Positions 16,554-26,047 of a DNA stretch of 64,000 nt are shown here, in pieces (positions within the stretch are counted from its first letter, which is position 1; the number at the start of each line of letters is the position of its first letter). The notes under the pieces are model-generated. The model worked only from the letters and a program-made list of their open reading frames with translations, was not told the DNA's origin and ran no database searches. The DNA is from Marivirga arenosa (GTDB lineage Bacteria; Bacteroidota; Bacteroidia; Cytophagales; Cyclobacteriaceae). The stretch covers positions 3,775,001 to 3,839,000 of the forward strand of contig NZ_CP129968.2 in the NCBI RefSeq assembly GCF_030503875.2. The letters run 5' to 3'. The translations under genes were made by a program, and so were the position numbers.

Positions 16554-19500
16554 ATGAAAAAATGGCTACTCTTTTTTTTATTCATAGGTGTAGGGTTTAT
16601 TTATTCCTCCACTTCTTTTAGTCAAAATCCATTTGTGACTACTTGGCAAACTACGGATGGTACTATAACTATACCAATAATTTCTATTGATAGTTTAACT
16701 TACAATTATGATATAGAATGGACTAACCTAACAAACCCTGGGGAAGGTGATGGCTCTGATGCAGGAGTTTCTACATCATATACCATTTCAGGCTTAAATA
16801 ATGATGATACTTATGAAATCAGTATTTCTGGTGCATTTCCAGCAATTTACTTTCTGGGCGATACAGATGAAGCTCCAAAAATTCAGACCATAGAACAATG
16901 GGGAGATATTCAATGGGAGACAATGTATTTTGCATTTTGGGCTTGTAGCAATTTAACTTCTAATGCAACAGACGCACCTGACTTAAGCTTAGTTAAAAGT
17001 ATGTACGCCACTTTTGGATTAGCCACTTCTTTTAATAGTGATTTAAATAATTGGGATGTAAGCACTATAGAAAATATGTTAGGAACATTCTTTCAAGCTA
17101 CCTCATTCAACGGCAATATTAGTAACTGGTCAACTTTCAATGTAACCACTATGCGACAAATGTTTGAGGGCGCTACTTCTTTTAATCAAAATTTAAATGG
17201 TTGGAGCGTTAGTTCTGTAACAAATATGAACAGCATGTTTCAAAATGCCTCTGCTTTCAATAGTCCTTTAGATTTTTGGTTTCCTTTTCAGGTTACTGAT
17301 ATGACCGAAATGTTCTCAGGAGCAAGTTCATTTGATCAGTCCTTAGGTGATTGGAGTATTAGAGATGTTACCTCTATGTCTGGTATGCTAGATAACTCTG
17401 GCTTATCAAAAGTAAATTATGATGCAAACTTAAGAGGTTGGGAATCCTTTTTCAATACTCCCACTGGAATTACACTCGGAGCAGCAGGGTTAAGCTATTG
17501 TAATGGAGCAGATGCCAGAACCACACTAACTGGAACTACCTACAGCTGGACTATAAATGGAGATGCATTAGACTGCCAAGCATTTGTTACACGATGGCAA
17601 ACAGATAATGGTCAAATAACCATCCCTACAAGCAATTCAGAAACATACTTCTATGATGTTAGCTGGAGAAATATTACGAATCCTGGTGTAGGAGAGGGAT
17701 CTACATTAGGTTTAACCAGCAGATATACAATCACAGGGCTTAATAATGGAGATATTTATGAAGTTTCTATTACAGGAGATTTCCCAAAAATATATTTTCT
17801 TGATTTTAATATATCTGTAGCTGATAGAGGGAAAATAATTAGCATAGAACAATGGGGAGATCAGGAATGGACGGATTTGAGTTACTCATTTTACAACTGC
17901 ATAAATTTAACTTCAAATATTTCAGACACTCCCTTACTACAAAATGTAAGCCTCGCATATAATATGTTTGATGGTGCAACATCTTTTGATGGTGATTTAT
18001 CCAACTGGGATGTGAGTACTTTCCAAGATGTAAGTAGTATGTTTCGAAATGCCAGCTCCTTTAACGGGAATATTCAAAATTGGGATGTGAGCAATATAAC
18101 AGACATGAATGCTATGTTTTCTGGTGCCACTAGTTTTAATCAAAATATAGATGGATGGGAAGTGAGTAATGTAACCAATATGGGATCGATGTTTCAAAAC
18201 GCTACTTCATTTAATCAGAATTTAAATTCATGGGACGTTAACAATGTCACTTTCATGGATAATATGTTTTCTGGAGCCACCTCATTTAATGGTAACATTA
18301 GTAATTGGAGTGTTAGCAGGGTAACATCAATGGATAGAATGTTTAGTGATGCCACTACTTTTTCAGGAAACCTTAGTAGATGGAATGTAGGAAATTGCGA
18401 GAGCATGAGGCTGATGTTTAACAATGCAAGTTCCTTTGTTAGTGACTTGAGTAATTGGGATGTTAGAAATGTCACCAATATGGTGGAAATGTTTAAGGGA
18501 GCTACAAACTTTAATAGCGACCTAAGTGATTGGGATATCTCTCAAGTAACCAACCTAGGAGGGATGTTTTGGGATGCTTCTACTTTTAATCAGAATTTAG
18601 CGAGTTGGGACATCAGTTCAGTTGCTGCATTTGAAGAAGAAAGATCAGGAGTTATTGGAATTGATTCAATATTTACGAATAGCGCATTGAGTACTATAAA
18701 CTACGACTCAACTGTTATCGGATGGGCTACTTTGTCAGAAAACGAAACTTTAATACCAAATGATTTAAATTTGGGTGCCCATAATATTAGCTACTGTTTT
18801 TCTGAGCAAGAACGCTCTCAATTAATAAACACTCACAACTGGTTAATTGATGATGCAGGAGCAGGGTGTCCTACTCCTACTATTCAAGCATCTAACATTA
18901 CTTTTTCAAATGTTTCAACTAATCAATTGAATGTATCATGGGAAAATGGAGATGGATCTGGCAGAATTGTAATAGTAAAACAAAATCAAGCTGTAGATTT
19001 TACCCCTACAAATCTTACGAGTTATTCGGGTAATAATGATTTTTCTAACTCCACCGATATAGGCAATAATAATTATGTTGTTTATGTGGGTCAAGGAAAT
19101 AGTTTTACACTTACTGGATTATCCGAAGGTACAAGCTATCATTTCCAAATATTCGAATATAATGGTGATAATGGATTAGAGGTTTATAATACTGATACTT
19201 CAACTGGAAATCCAGAATCTGTTGTCACATTATCTACTCCTAGCATAACTGAGTTTCAGCCTTCATCAGGTGCAATTGGTGATACCATAACCATTTCAGG
19301 AAGTGGGTTTAGTAATGCAAGTCAAGTTAGCTTTGGTGGTACTAATGCTAATTCTTTTACAGTAGAATCAGATAATTCAATTTTGGCAATTTTAGCCAAT
19401 GGTGCTTCGGGTGAAATATCAATTACGTCACCAGCGGGTACTGCTTCAATGCCAGGATTCGAATTCATTCCAGCTCCTTTGATCGAATCATTCAATCCTG

Positions 19501-20897
19501 ATACTGGTACTAATGGCGATACGATTACCATATTGGGCTTTAATTTTGATAATGCAAGCATCGTTAGCTTTGGTGGAATTAATACTAATTCTTTTACGGT
19601 AATTTCAAGTACTGAAATCCAAGCCCTTTTAGGAAATGTCGCTCCTGGTAATGTAAGCATTACTACCCCTGGTGGAACTGCAACAAAATCAGGATTTAAA
19701 ATTATTCCTGCTCCTATTATTACCTCATTTAGTCCAACATTCGCTTCACCAGGGGATACTATCACAATCAATGGATTGAACTTTTCAAATACCAGTTCAG
19801 TAAGTTTTGGAGGGATAAATGCAGCATCCTTTGAAGTGATTTCAGATGCTGAAATAATTGCTATTGTGGGTAACGTATCACCTGGAAATGTAATCGTAAC
19901 CACTCCTGGAGGATCAGCAACAAAAGAAGGTTTTACTACAGCATATTCACAAATCACCTTGTTTGAGGAAAAAAACATTGCTATTACCAGCAATCAAACA
20001 GCAACTGTTGATATTGGTTCTGCTGTGGAAGGGGAGCAAATTCAAAAACCATTTATCATCAATAATAATGGAAACGATGATTTAATAATTACAGGTATCA
20101 CTTCTTCAAATTCTGTTTTCGAAATATTAAATGCACCTGATACCATTTTAGCAGGGACAGCCACCCAGTTTTCTATTCAATTCTCAGCCTCTGAAATTGA
20201 TGATTATAATGGTGAAATTCTTATTGAAAATAACAGTTTTAACGAACCTCAATTTTCATTCAATGTAAGTGCAGAGTTAACGGAATTAAATATTATAGAT
20301 AATGAGACTGATTCCATCATTATTTCAAATCAAGACATCAATTTAGGTACCACATTAATTAATGTAGACATTGACAAAAATTTTGAAATAGAAAATTTAA
20401 GCGCAAAAGCTACCATAAGTATACTTAGTATTACGGTTGATAATCCGGTGTTTCAAATTATCAATATACCTACATCAATTGCTCCCTTAAATTCAGAGCA
20501 GTTTACTGTAAGGTTAAACGCAAATGAGGTAGGCGAGTATTCTGGACTAGTAAATGTGAATACAAATTTGAAAAGTTTCACATTCCGTGTAAATGGTATA
20601 GTAGTTAATGAAATAAGTCGAGAAATAAAAGTCTACAATGTAGTAACTCCAAACGGAGATGGCCGACATGATTTTCTTCAAATCGATAATATCGCTGAAT
20701 ATCCGAATAATAAAGTTAGCATCTTCAACCGCTTAGGAAACAAGGTGTTCGAGATTGATCAGTACAATAATAGTTCGAATATTTTTGAAGGCACCTCTAG
20801 TAATGGGGAAGAATTGATAAGTGGGAATTACTATTATGTGATTGATAAAGGGAATGGAGAAAAAAGAATTAGTGGTTTCATTTTAATTAAAAGATGA
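16554..20897 (+). CDS. Giant T9SS cargo: two BspA-like (DUF285) modules, Fn3, three IPT/TIG, two ASH-like domains, type B sorting domain
   Basis: A 1447-residue cell-surface or secreted protein. Signal peptide 1-24. Module A (about 25-342) and module B (about 343-770) each start with a FVT-WQT--G-ITIP strand, carry 20-to-25-residue repeats of the type WDVSNVTNM--MF-GATSF (about five in A, nine in B), and end in a cysteine-containing cap (LGAAGLSYC; LGAHNISYC). Then come a fibronectin-like domain (about 773-890), three IPT/TIG domains (about 895-1133, PxSGAIGDTITISG type), two choice-of-anchor/ASH-like domains (about 1140-1350), and the gliding-motility C-terminal domain (from about 1360: VVTPNGDGRHDFLQI, VSIFNRLGNKVFE, SGNYYYVI, ending FILIKR). 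The last is the type B signal for T9SS export. The stop overlaps the start of the PorP/SprF-like gene. An adhesive role is inference. Confidence 0.9.
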   Translation: MKKWLLFFLFIGVGFIYSSTSFSQNPFVTTWQTTDGTITIPIISIDSLTYNYDIEWTNLTNPGEGDGSDAGVSTSYTISGLNNDDTYEISISGAFPAIYFLGDTDEAPKIQTIEQWGDIQWETMYFAFWACSNLTSNATDAPDLSLVKSMYATFGLATSFNSDLNNWDVSTIENMLGTFFQATSFNGNISNWSTFNVTTMRQMFEGATSFNQNLNGWSVSSVTNMNSMFQNASAFNSPLDFWFPFQVTDMTEMFSGASSFDQSLGDWSIRDVTSMSGMLDNSGLSKVNYDANLRGWESFFNTPTGITLGAAGLSYCNGADARTTLTGTTYSWTINGDALDCQAFVTRWQTDNGQITIPTSNSETYFYDVSWRNITNPGVGEGSTLGLTSRYTITGLNNGDIYEVSITGDFPKIYFLDFNISVADRGKIISIEQWGDQEWTDLSYSFYNCINLTSNISDTPLLQNVSLAYNMFDGATSFDGDLSNWDVSTFQDVSSMFRNASSFNGNIQNWDVSNITDMNAMFSGATSFNQNIDGWEVSNVTNMGSMFQNATSFNQNLNSWDVNNVTFMDNMFSGATSFNGNISNWSVSRVTSMDRMFSDATTFSGNLSRWNVGNCESMRLMFNNASSFVSDLSNWDVRNVTNMVEMFKGATNFNSDLSDWDISQVTNLGGMFWDASTFNQNLASWDISSVAAFEEERSGVIGIDSIFTNSALSTINYDSTVIGWATLSENETLIPNDLNLGAHNISYCFSEQERSQLINTHNWLIDDAGAGCPTPTIQASNITFSNVSTNQLNVSWENGDGSGRIVIVKQNQAVDFTPTNLTSYSGNNDFSNSTDIGNNNYVVYVGQGNSFTLTGLSEGTSYHFQIFEYNGDNGLEVYNTDTSTGNPESVVTLSTPSITEFQPSSGAIGDTITISGSGFSNASQVSFGGTNANSFTVESDNSILAILANGASGEISITSPAGTASMPGFEFIPAPLIESFNPDTGTNGDTITILGFNFDNASIVSFGGINTNSFTVISSTEIQALLGNVAPGNVSITTPGGTATKSGFKIIPAPIITSFSPTFASPGDTITINGLNFSNTSSVSFGGINAASFEVISDAEIIAIVGNVSPGNVIVTTPGGSATKEGFTTAYSQITLFEEKNIAITSNQTATVDIGSAVEGEQIQKPFIINNNGNDDLIITGITSSNSVFEILNAPDTILAGTATQFSIQFSASEIDDYNGEILIENNSFNEPQFSFNVSAELTELNIIDNETDSIIISNQDINLGTTLINVDIDKNFEIENLSAKATISILSITVDNPVFQIINIPTSIAPLNSEQFTVRLNANEVGEYSGLVNVNTNLKSFTFRVNGIVVNEISREIKVYNVVTPNGDGRHDFLQIDNIAEYPNNKVSIFNRLGNKVFEIDQYNNSSNIFEGTSSNGEELISGNYYYVIDKGNGEKRISGFILIKR

Positions 20898-21814
20898 TCA
20901 ACATGAAAAAGGCAATAAAACTTATACTTCTAGTCCTCATCCCGTTTTGTTTACAAGCACAAAATGATCCATTATACAATCAATATTTCTTTAACCAGGC
21001 AATTATCAACCCGGCATATACAGGTGTTAATAATGTTTTAAATGCAACAGCACTAAGCCGAACCCAATGGGCTGGTGTAGAAGGAGCCCCCATTACCAAT
21101 ACTTTAAATGTTACAAATTCCTTTCTTAAGAATAAAATTGGAGTAGGCGCAAACCTTATTTTCGATCGCTTCGGAATCAATAATAATACTGAATTTAGCC
21201 TAATGTACTCTTATAAAATCATTACGCCACTAGGCAACGTGTTTTCTATGGGACTTCAAGCGGGTCTCGTGAATTATAATTATGACTACAATAGATTAAA
21301 TTTACAATATTTAGACGATACCATTTTAAATGATGCTCAACCTAGTGTTACAAAAGAGAATTTTGGTTTCGGCTTCTGGTATATGAGTAAAAACTATTAT
21401 ATAGGCTTATCAGTACCTCGACTGTTAGATGTTAGAGTAAATGATGGGGGATCTCAAAGCACTCGATATCGTAGGCATTATTATCTAAGTGGTGGATATG
21501 TATTTGACCAACTCTTCTCGTTTAAATTTAAACCCTCTATTTTAGTGATGTATGTTGATAATGAAAATTATGCAGTTGACATCAATACCTCATTTCTTTT
21601 GAATGAGGCGATATGGTTAGGAGCTTCAATTCGAAACTTCTCAGCTTTAGGTTTAAACACTCAGTTAAAAATCGATGAATCCATTAAATTCGGCTATGCT
21701 TTTGAACTTCCTATTAACAATACAGCTTTAACAGGATTAGGTACGCATTCATTGATGATTTCGCTTGATTTAGCATTATTCGAAAGACATGCTTTAGGCA
21801 GAAGATATTTCTAA
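20894..21814 (+). CDS. PorP/SprF family T9SS outer membrane protein
   Basis: A 306-residue predicted barrel of the PorP/SprF family. Signal peptide ends at LQAQ; then comes the family hallmark NDPLYNQYFFNQAIINPAYTG, ALSRTQWAGVEGAPITNT and later barrel strands. In Flavobacterium the homologue SprF is needed for export of the type B adhesin SprB, and such genes usually sit beside their cargo. Here the ATG overlaps the cargo stop by four bases (ATGA), strong evidence that the pair works together; an alternative ATG lies at 20903. A hairpin at 21822-21847 follows. Confidence 0.92.
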   Translation: MINMKKAIKLILLVLIPFCLQAQNDPLYNQYFFNQAIINPAYTGVNNVLNATALSRTQWAGVEGAPITNTLNVTNSFLKNKIGVGANLIFDRFGINNNTEFSLMYSYKIITPLGNVFSMGLQAGLVNYNYDYNRLNLQYLDDTILNDAQPSVTKENFGFGFWYMSKNYYIGLSVPRLLDVRVNDGGSQSTRYRRHYYLSGGYVFDQLFSFKFKPSILVMYVDNENYAVDINTSFLLNEAIWLGASIRNFSALGLNTQLKIDESIKFGYAFELPINNTALTGLGTHSLMISLDLALFERHALGRRYF

Positions 21815-21821
21815 AATAAAA

Positions 21822-21847
21822 AAGGCCACACTTAAAAGTGTAGCCTT
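21822..21847. terminator. Bidirectional terminator between the PorP/SprF-like and superoxide dismutase genes
   Basis: Arms AAGGCCACACTT (21822-21833) and AAGTGTAGCCTT (21836-21847) pair with one mismatch. It lies between converging genes, 7 bases past the plus-strand stop and 23 bases past the minus-strand stop; the A-run before it serves as a T-tail on the minus strand. Confidence 0.7.
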
Positions 21848-21870
21848 ACATTATTTAACTCAGGTAATTA

Positions 21871-22476
21871 TTACTTACCTGCTTCGTATCTCTTAGAAAC
21901 CTCTTCCCAGTTGATTACATTAAAGAAAGCTGAAATGTAATCAGGACGTCTGTTTTGGTAGTTTAAGTAATAAGCGTGTTCCCAAACATCTAATCCTAAG
22001 ATTGGAGTTCCACCGCAACCTACATTAGGCATGATTGGATTATCTTGATTGGCTGAAGAACAAACCTCAACTTTTCCACCTTTGTGAACGCATAACCAAG
22101 CCCATCCAGAACCGAAACGTGTTGCAGCAGCGTTTGAAAATTCTTCCTTAAATTTATCATATGAACCATAAGCATCATTAATAGCATCAGCTAAAGCACC
22201 TGAAGGTTCACCTCCACCATTTGGAGACATTACTGTCCAAAATAATGAATGATTATAATGACCACCGCCATTATTTCTAACTGCAGTATTATCACTATTT
22301 TCTTTTAATAAATCTTCTAATGATTTTCCTGCCATATCAGTACCTTCAACGGCAGCATTTAATTTCGTAACGTATCCATTATGGTGCTTACCATGGTGTA
22401 TCTCCATAGTTTTAGCATCAATATTTGGTTCTAAAGCATCTTTAGCATATGGTAATGCTGGTAATTCAAAAGCCAT
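21871..22476 (-). CDS. Fe/Mn superoxide dismutase
   Basis: Cytoplasmic enzyme that dismutates superoxide to oxygen and peroxide. At 201 residues it has all metal ligands: His27 in MEIHHGKHH, the His of NHSLFW, and Asp and His in [16 protein letters not shown]. The residues [11 protein letters not shown] and the Gln in [10 protein letters not shown] are of the manganese type (second-sphere Gln from the C-terminal domain), though cambialistic use of iron is possible. It lies 40 bases after tadA, so it may be read with that operon as well as from its own promoter. Confidence 0.95.
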   Translation of the reverse strand: MAFELPALPYAKDALEPNIDAKTMEIHHGKHHNGYVTKLNAAVEGTDMAGKSLEDLLKENSDNTAVRNNGGGHYNHSLFWTVMSPNGGGEPSGALADAINDAYGSYDKFKEEFSNAAATRFGSGWAWLCVHKGGKVEVCSSANQDNPIMPNVGCGGTPILGLDVWEHAYYLNYQNRRPDYISAFFNVINWEEVSKRYEAGK

Positions 22477-22516
22477 GATATTTATTTATTATTGGTTAAA
22501 CATTTATTAAAAAATT

Positions 22517-22969
22517 CTACTTACTACGTAATTTAGCAAAAAACTCATCCAAGAGCTTTTTGCTATCGTTTGCCAATAGGCCGCTTTTAACAGTTGTCTT
22601 CGGATGAATCATATTAGGATTAATTTTATTGTAACCTCTTTTCTCATCAGACAAAGCATAAACCAAGTGATCAATTTGTGACCAATTTAAAGCACCAGCA
22701 CACATACCACAAGGTTCCAAGCTCACATAAAGACTGCAATCCTTAAGATATTTTCCACCAAGATGATTTGCAGCAGAGGTAATGGCAATCATTTCTGCAT
22801 GAGCCGTTACATCATTCAACCTTTCAGTTTGGTTATACGCTTTCGCAATAATTTTCTTTTGACAAACAACTACAGCACCCACAGGTATTTCACCTTCCTC
22901 AAAAGCAATTTCTGCTTGTCGGATGGCTTCCCTCATAAAGTGCTCGTCAGAATTAACGGTCAGTTCCAT
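22517..22969 (-). CDS. tadA: tRNA-specific adenosine deaminase
   Basis: Zinc deaminase that converts A34 to inosine in tRNA-Arg(ACG). I take the ATG at 22969 (MELTVNSDEHFMREAIRQAE, 150 residues), which leaves a seven-base gap to the upstream stop; a longer reading from 23014 would run into the preceding gene. Zinc and catalytic motifs are THAEMIAI and PCGMCAGAL, and the N-terminal EAIRQAEIAFEEGEIPVGAV is typical. The C-terminal KLLDEFFAKLR is the usual final helix. Confidence 0.94.
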   Translation of the reverse strand: MELTVNSDEHFMREAIRQAEIAFEEGEIPVGAVVVCQKKIIAKAYNQTERLNDVTAHAEMIAITSAANHLGGKYLKDCSLYVSLEPCGMCAGALNWSQIDHLVYALSDEKRGYNKINPNMIHPKTTVKSGLLANDSKKLLDEFFAKLRSK

Positions 22970-22976
22970 TTTATGT

Positions 22977-23510
22977 TTAACGAAATTTAACGGATCCAAA
23001 CATTTTTTGAGCAATTGGTTCCCATTTTGACTTTAAATATGGAGGGCAAGAAAAGCTAATAGTTACTAAACCGTTTTTATGAATGGTATATAATAAATAA
23101 GTATACCGCTGTTCTGAACCACTACCTCTTTCATTTGCTGGTTTACCGTCAAATTGATATGCTGCAAATTGCTTATCATTTATTGTCACCAATTCCTTTT
23201 GAGAAAAGTCAATCTGCTTGAATAAAGGTGGAATACTAGAATCATAAAAATCCTTTAATAAGGCTACATCTCCTTCTTGCCAAAAAGTGGATGAAGCGGT
23301 AATGGTAAATTCTACCCCTGACTGCGCATCCGTCATAGCCACATCTGGAATTCTAGCGCCCAAGAATTTAGATGATAATTCTTGTTGCGTCATTTCTCTT
23401 AACTCAGTGGAAACCTCCATTGAAAGATAATCGGTAAGCTTTTGCTTTTTAAATGTCGTTTCTTGAAAAAAAAGTAAGAACGATAGTATTAAACCTATTG
23501 ATTTAATCAT
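22977..23510 (-). CDS. Small secreted protein, PsbP/DcrB-like fold possible
   Basis: A 177-residue protein with a signal peptide (about 1-17, LILSFLLFFQETTF). It continues with alternating strands and helices: YLSMEVSTELREMTQ, GVEFTITASSTFWQEGD, ELVTINDKQFAAYQFDG, GLVTISFSCPPYLKSKWEP, ending IAQKMFGSVKFR. This order resembles the DUF1795/DcrB (PsbP-like) fold, where the last helix spans W-PIA--M--S. I do not recognise a named family. It lies between the MacB-like permease gene (24 bases) and tadA (7 bases), so it is co-transcribed with both. Confidence 0.65.
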   Translation of the reverse strand: MIKSIGLILSFLLFFQETTFKKQKLTDYLSMEVSTELREMTQQELSSKFLGARIPDVAMTDAQSGVEFTITASSTFWQEGDVALLKDFYDSSIPPLFKQIDFSQKELVTINDKQFAAYQFDGKPANERGSGSEQRYTYLLYTIHKNGLVTISFSCPPYLKSKWEPIAQKMFGSVKFR

Positions 23511-23534
23511 TTAATATAATTTTGAGTGAAATAA

Positions 23535-24782
23535 TTATGCCCTAATTGCAATCACAGGATCAAGTTTCGATGCCATTCCAGCTGGTACAATACCTGAAAC
23601 TGTCCCTATAATAACGGATACTGATACTCCTAATATAACATTTGAAAAGGATAAAGAAAGGTCAAGGCTTCCTAATGATACAAAACTCAATAGGTAAACC
23701 AATAGCAATCCAAACATCCCACCTAAAACTGAAAGGAAAACAGCTTCGAATAAAAACTGAAAAAGAATAAAGAAATTTTTCGCACCCAATGATTTTTGAA
23801 TGCCGATAATATTCGTTCTTTCTTTAACGGATACAAACATAATATTCGCGATTCCAAATCCTCCGACAAGTATAGAGAAACTACCTATCACCCATCCTGC
23901 TAAGGAGATAACACTGAAAATTGAGCCAATTACATCTGCAAAAGCTTCTGGTCTATTTACTGCAAAGTTTGTGTCTTCTCTTGGCCTTAATCCTCTGATT
24001 TGCCTAAGTAAACCAGTAATTTCGCCTTCTAAATTTTTCAAGCCTTCATCCTCAGGATATCCTTTCAATGCAATGATTGATTCAACCCCAAAATTCCCTT
24101 GCCCTGAATACATTTTGAAAAAGGTATTGTAGGGAACATAGCAGAAGTCATCAGCACTAGGGGCATCAATTACACTTGCCCCTTGTTTTTCCATCACTCC
24201 AATTACTCTAAACTTTAATCCTCTTAGTTTTATCTCTTTACCAACGGGATCCGTTAATGGAAATAGTGTATTGGCAACTTCTGCGCCTATAATGGATACA
24301 TTTGCTCCTTTCTCTACTTCTTGAAGTCCGAAATAACGTCCTTTCTCAACTGGTATCTCAAAGACATCTTTATGCTGATAAGCAATACCTGACACTATTG
24401 CACCACTTAAGCTATTGCTTTCATGTTTTACCGTTACGCCAAATCTTTCAGCAAAAATGGTAACCGCACTAGCTTCTTTTGAATTATTTTTTAGGAACTG
24501 ATATTCGCTATATTCAGCTTTTGGTCTGTTTACATATTTCCACCATGGGTAGTTATCTTCAAATATCCAAGGGAATTTTTCAATTCGAATCACATCATCT
24601 CCTAAAAAGTTTAAACTATCTCTAATATTTTTCTCTAAAGAATCTACCAAAGTAAATACTGTTATAATAGAAAAAATACCCACTGTTACACCCAAAAGTG
24701 ATAAAATGGTTCTTAGCAGATTGGCTCTTAATGCACTTATCGCAAAACGAAAGCTCTCCAGAAGTAGATGAAAGTAAATCAT
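23535..24782 (-). CDS. MacB/FtsX-type ABC transporter permease
   Basis: A 415-residue permease of the type VII (MacB-like) ABC family. Residues 1-45 hold the first membrane helix (AISALRANLLRTILSLLGVTVGIFSIITVFTLV), a periplasmic domain (about 50-280) follows, and three C-terminal helices (about 290-410) contain the FtsX signature ERTNIIGIQKSLGAKNFFILFQFL. No ABC ATPase gene is adjacent, so its ATPase must be encoded elsewhere. Such permeases act in mechanotransmission for lipoprotein, peptide or antibiotic export. It diverges from queA. Confidence 0.9.
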   Translation of the reverse strand: MIYFHLLLESFRFAISALRANLLRTILSLLGVTVGIFSIITVFTLVDSLEKNIRDSLNFLGDDVIRIEKFPWIFEDNYPWWKYVNRPKAEYSEYQFLKNNSKEASAVTIFAERFGVTVKHESNSLSGAIVSGIAYQHKDVFEIPVEKGRYFGLQEVEKGANVSIIGAEVANTLFPLTDPVGKEIKLRGLKFRVIGVMEKQGASVIDAPSADDFCYVPYNTFFKMYSGQGNFGVESIIALKGYPEDEGLKNLEGEITGLLRQIRGLRPREDTNFAVNRPEAFADVIGSIFSVISLAGWVIGSFSILVGGFGIANIMFVSVKERTNIIGIQKSLGAKNFFILFQFLFEAVFLSVLGGMFGLLLVYLLSFVSLGSLDLSLSFSNVILGVSVSVIIGTVSGIVPAGMASKLDPVIAIRA

Positions 24783-24828
24783 ATGTAAATATAAAAATAT
24801 AAAGCTACAAGATTCCGAAAACTATTAT

Positions 24829-24836
24829 TAACTTTG
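24829..24836 (+). promoter_or_regulatory. -7 box of queA
   Basis: TAACTTTG fits TAnnTTTG and lies 45 bases before the queA ATG; no clear -33 TTG is present at the expected distance. Confidence 0.5.
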
Positions 24837-24881
24837 CCCTCTTAAATTTAAACCTAATAACTTAATACCGTAATATTAAGT

Positions 24882-25928
24882 ATGAAATTATCAGAATTCA
24901 AATTCGACTTACCACTTAAATTAGTGGCACAACATCCGGCTGAAGACAGAGATCAAGCAAAACTAATGGTTTTGCACAAAGATACCGGAGAAATTGAACA
25001 CAAAACTTTTAAAGACATAGTTGACTACTTTGATGAAGGTGACATTATGGTTACCAATAACACCAAAGTATTCCCAGCTCGCCTTTATGGAAACAAGGAA
25101 AAAACAGGTGCTCAGATTGAGGTTTTCTTATTAAGAGAACTTAATAAAGAAATGCACTTGTGGGATGTGTTAGTAGATCCGGCAAGAAAAATTCGTGTTG
25201 GAAACAAGCTGTATTTTGGAGATGGTGAGTTAGTAGCGGAAGTTATTGACAATACTACTTCAAGAGGAAGAACTATCAAATTCTTATATGATGGTGAAGA
25301 CGAAGATTTCTACAAATTAGTAGACTCTTTAGGAGAAACTCCTCTTCCTAAATACATCAAGAGACCAGTGGAAGAAGCGGATAGAGAAAGATTCCAGACT
25401 ATTTATGCTGAGGAAGTAGGGGCAGTAGCTGCACCCACTGCAGGTATGCACTTCACTCGTCAGGTATTGAAAAGAATGGAGTTAAAAGGCATCAAGACTA
25501 GCCCTATCACTTTACACATTGGTTTGGGAACTTTCCGTCCTGTTGACGTTGAGGATCTTACCAAGCACAAAATGGATTCAGAAAACTTCAAAGTTCCAGC
25601 TAAAACTGCTGAGCTAGTGAATGAATCTCTCGACAATAAAAAAAGGGTTTGTGCGATAGGAACTACAGCTATGCGTTCAATGGAATCTTCAGTTACAGCA
25701 AATAACAGACTGAAAGAAAATGAAGGCTGGACTGACCGTTTCATTTTCCCTCCTTACGAATTTAAAATTTGTAATGCATTATTAACAAATTTCCATATGC
25801 CTGAATCAACATTATTAATGATGGCATGTGCTTTCGGAGGTTATGAAAACGTAATGAATGCTTACCAAGAAGCCATTAAAAATAAATATAGATTCCTTTC
25901 TTATGGGGATGCTATGTTAATTATATAA
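24882..25928 (+). CDS. queA: S-adenosylmethionine:tRNA ribosyltransferase-isomerase
   Basis: Penultimate enzyme of queuosine synthesis; it transfers the ribosyl moiety of SAM to preQ1 in tRNA anticodons to form epoxyqueuosine. The 348-residue protein starts [18 protein letters not shown] and carries [23 protein letters not shown], the [10 protein letters not shown] stretch, [17 protein letters not shown] [16 protein letters not shown], and [20 protein letters not shown], all characteristic of QueA. It is monocistronic, with a -7 box upstream and a perfect terminator downstream. Confidence 0.97.
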   Translation: MKLSEFKFDLPLKLVAQHPAEDRDQAKLMVLHKDTGEIEHKTFKDIVDYFDEGDIMVTNNTKVFPARLYGNKEKTGAQIEVFLLRELNKEMHLWDVLVDPARKIRVGNKLYFGDGELVAEVIDNTTSRGRTIKFLYDGEDEDFYKLVDSLGETPLPKYIKRPVEEADRERFQTIYAEEVGAVAAPTAGMHFTRQVLKRMELKGIKTSPITLHIGLGTFRPVDVEDLTKHKMDSENFKVPAKTAELVNESLDNKKRVCAIGTTAMRSMESSVTANNRLKENEGWTDRFIFPPYEFKICNALLTNFHMPESTLLMMACAFGGYENVMNAYQEAIKNKYRFLSYGDAMLII

Positions 25929-25941
25929 AAATACTTACATC

Positions 25942-25974
25942 AAACTGCTATGCAACTATACTGCATAGCAGTTT
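25942..25974 (+). terminator. Terminator of queA
   Basis: Perfect 13-base stem AAACTGCTATGCA (25942-25954) / TGCATAGCAGTTT (25962-25974) with a seven-base loop, followed by TTATTT. It lies 13 bases past the stop. Confidence 0.85.
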
Positions 25975-26047
25975 TTATTTTAGTAGATCAGAAACATTTC
26001 TTCAAAACACGCTGTTAGCCGTTCAGATTAAGCAAACATTTTATTAG

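Noticed and set aside
17030..18640. Regularly spaced 60-75-base repeats that could suggest a CRISPR array or tandem repeat locus
   Set aside because: They encode the BspA-like WDVSNVTNM--MF repeats in one long frame; there are no conserved palindromic repeats with unique spacers, and no cas genes.
19322..19993. A 223-codon open frame on the minus strand
   Set aside because: It lies antisense to the three IPT/TIG domains of the giant cargo; the openness follows from the repeated, T-poor codon pattern of that gene, and its translation is a repeated low-complexity hydrophobic pattern without a plausible start.
22970..23014. Longer N-terminus for tadA
   Set aside because: It would overlap the end of the upstream gene by 38 bases, and the extra residues do not fit the family, whose members begin close to the EAIRQAE helix.
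24783..24881. A preQ1 riboswitch ahead of queA
   Set aside because: The spacer is short and has no pseudoknot-like C-rich loop with matching tail; only an ordinary -7 box is seen. queA is in any case not a usual preQ1 target.
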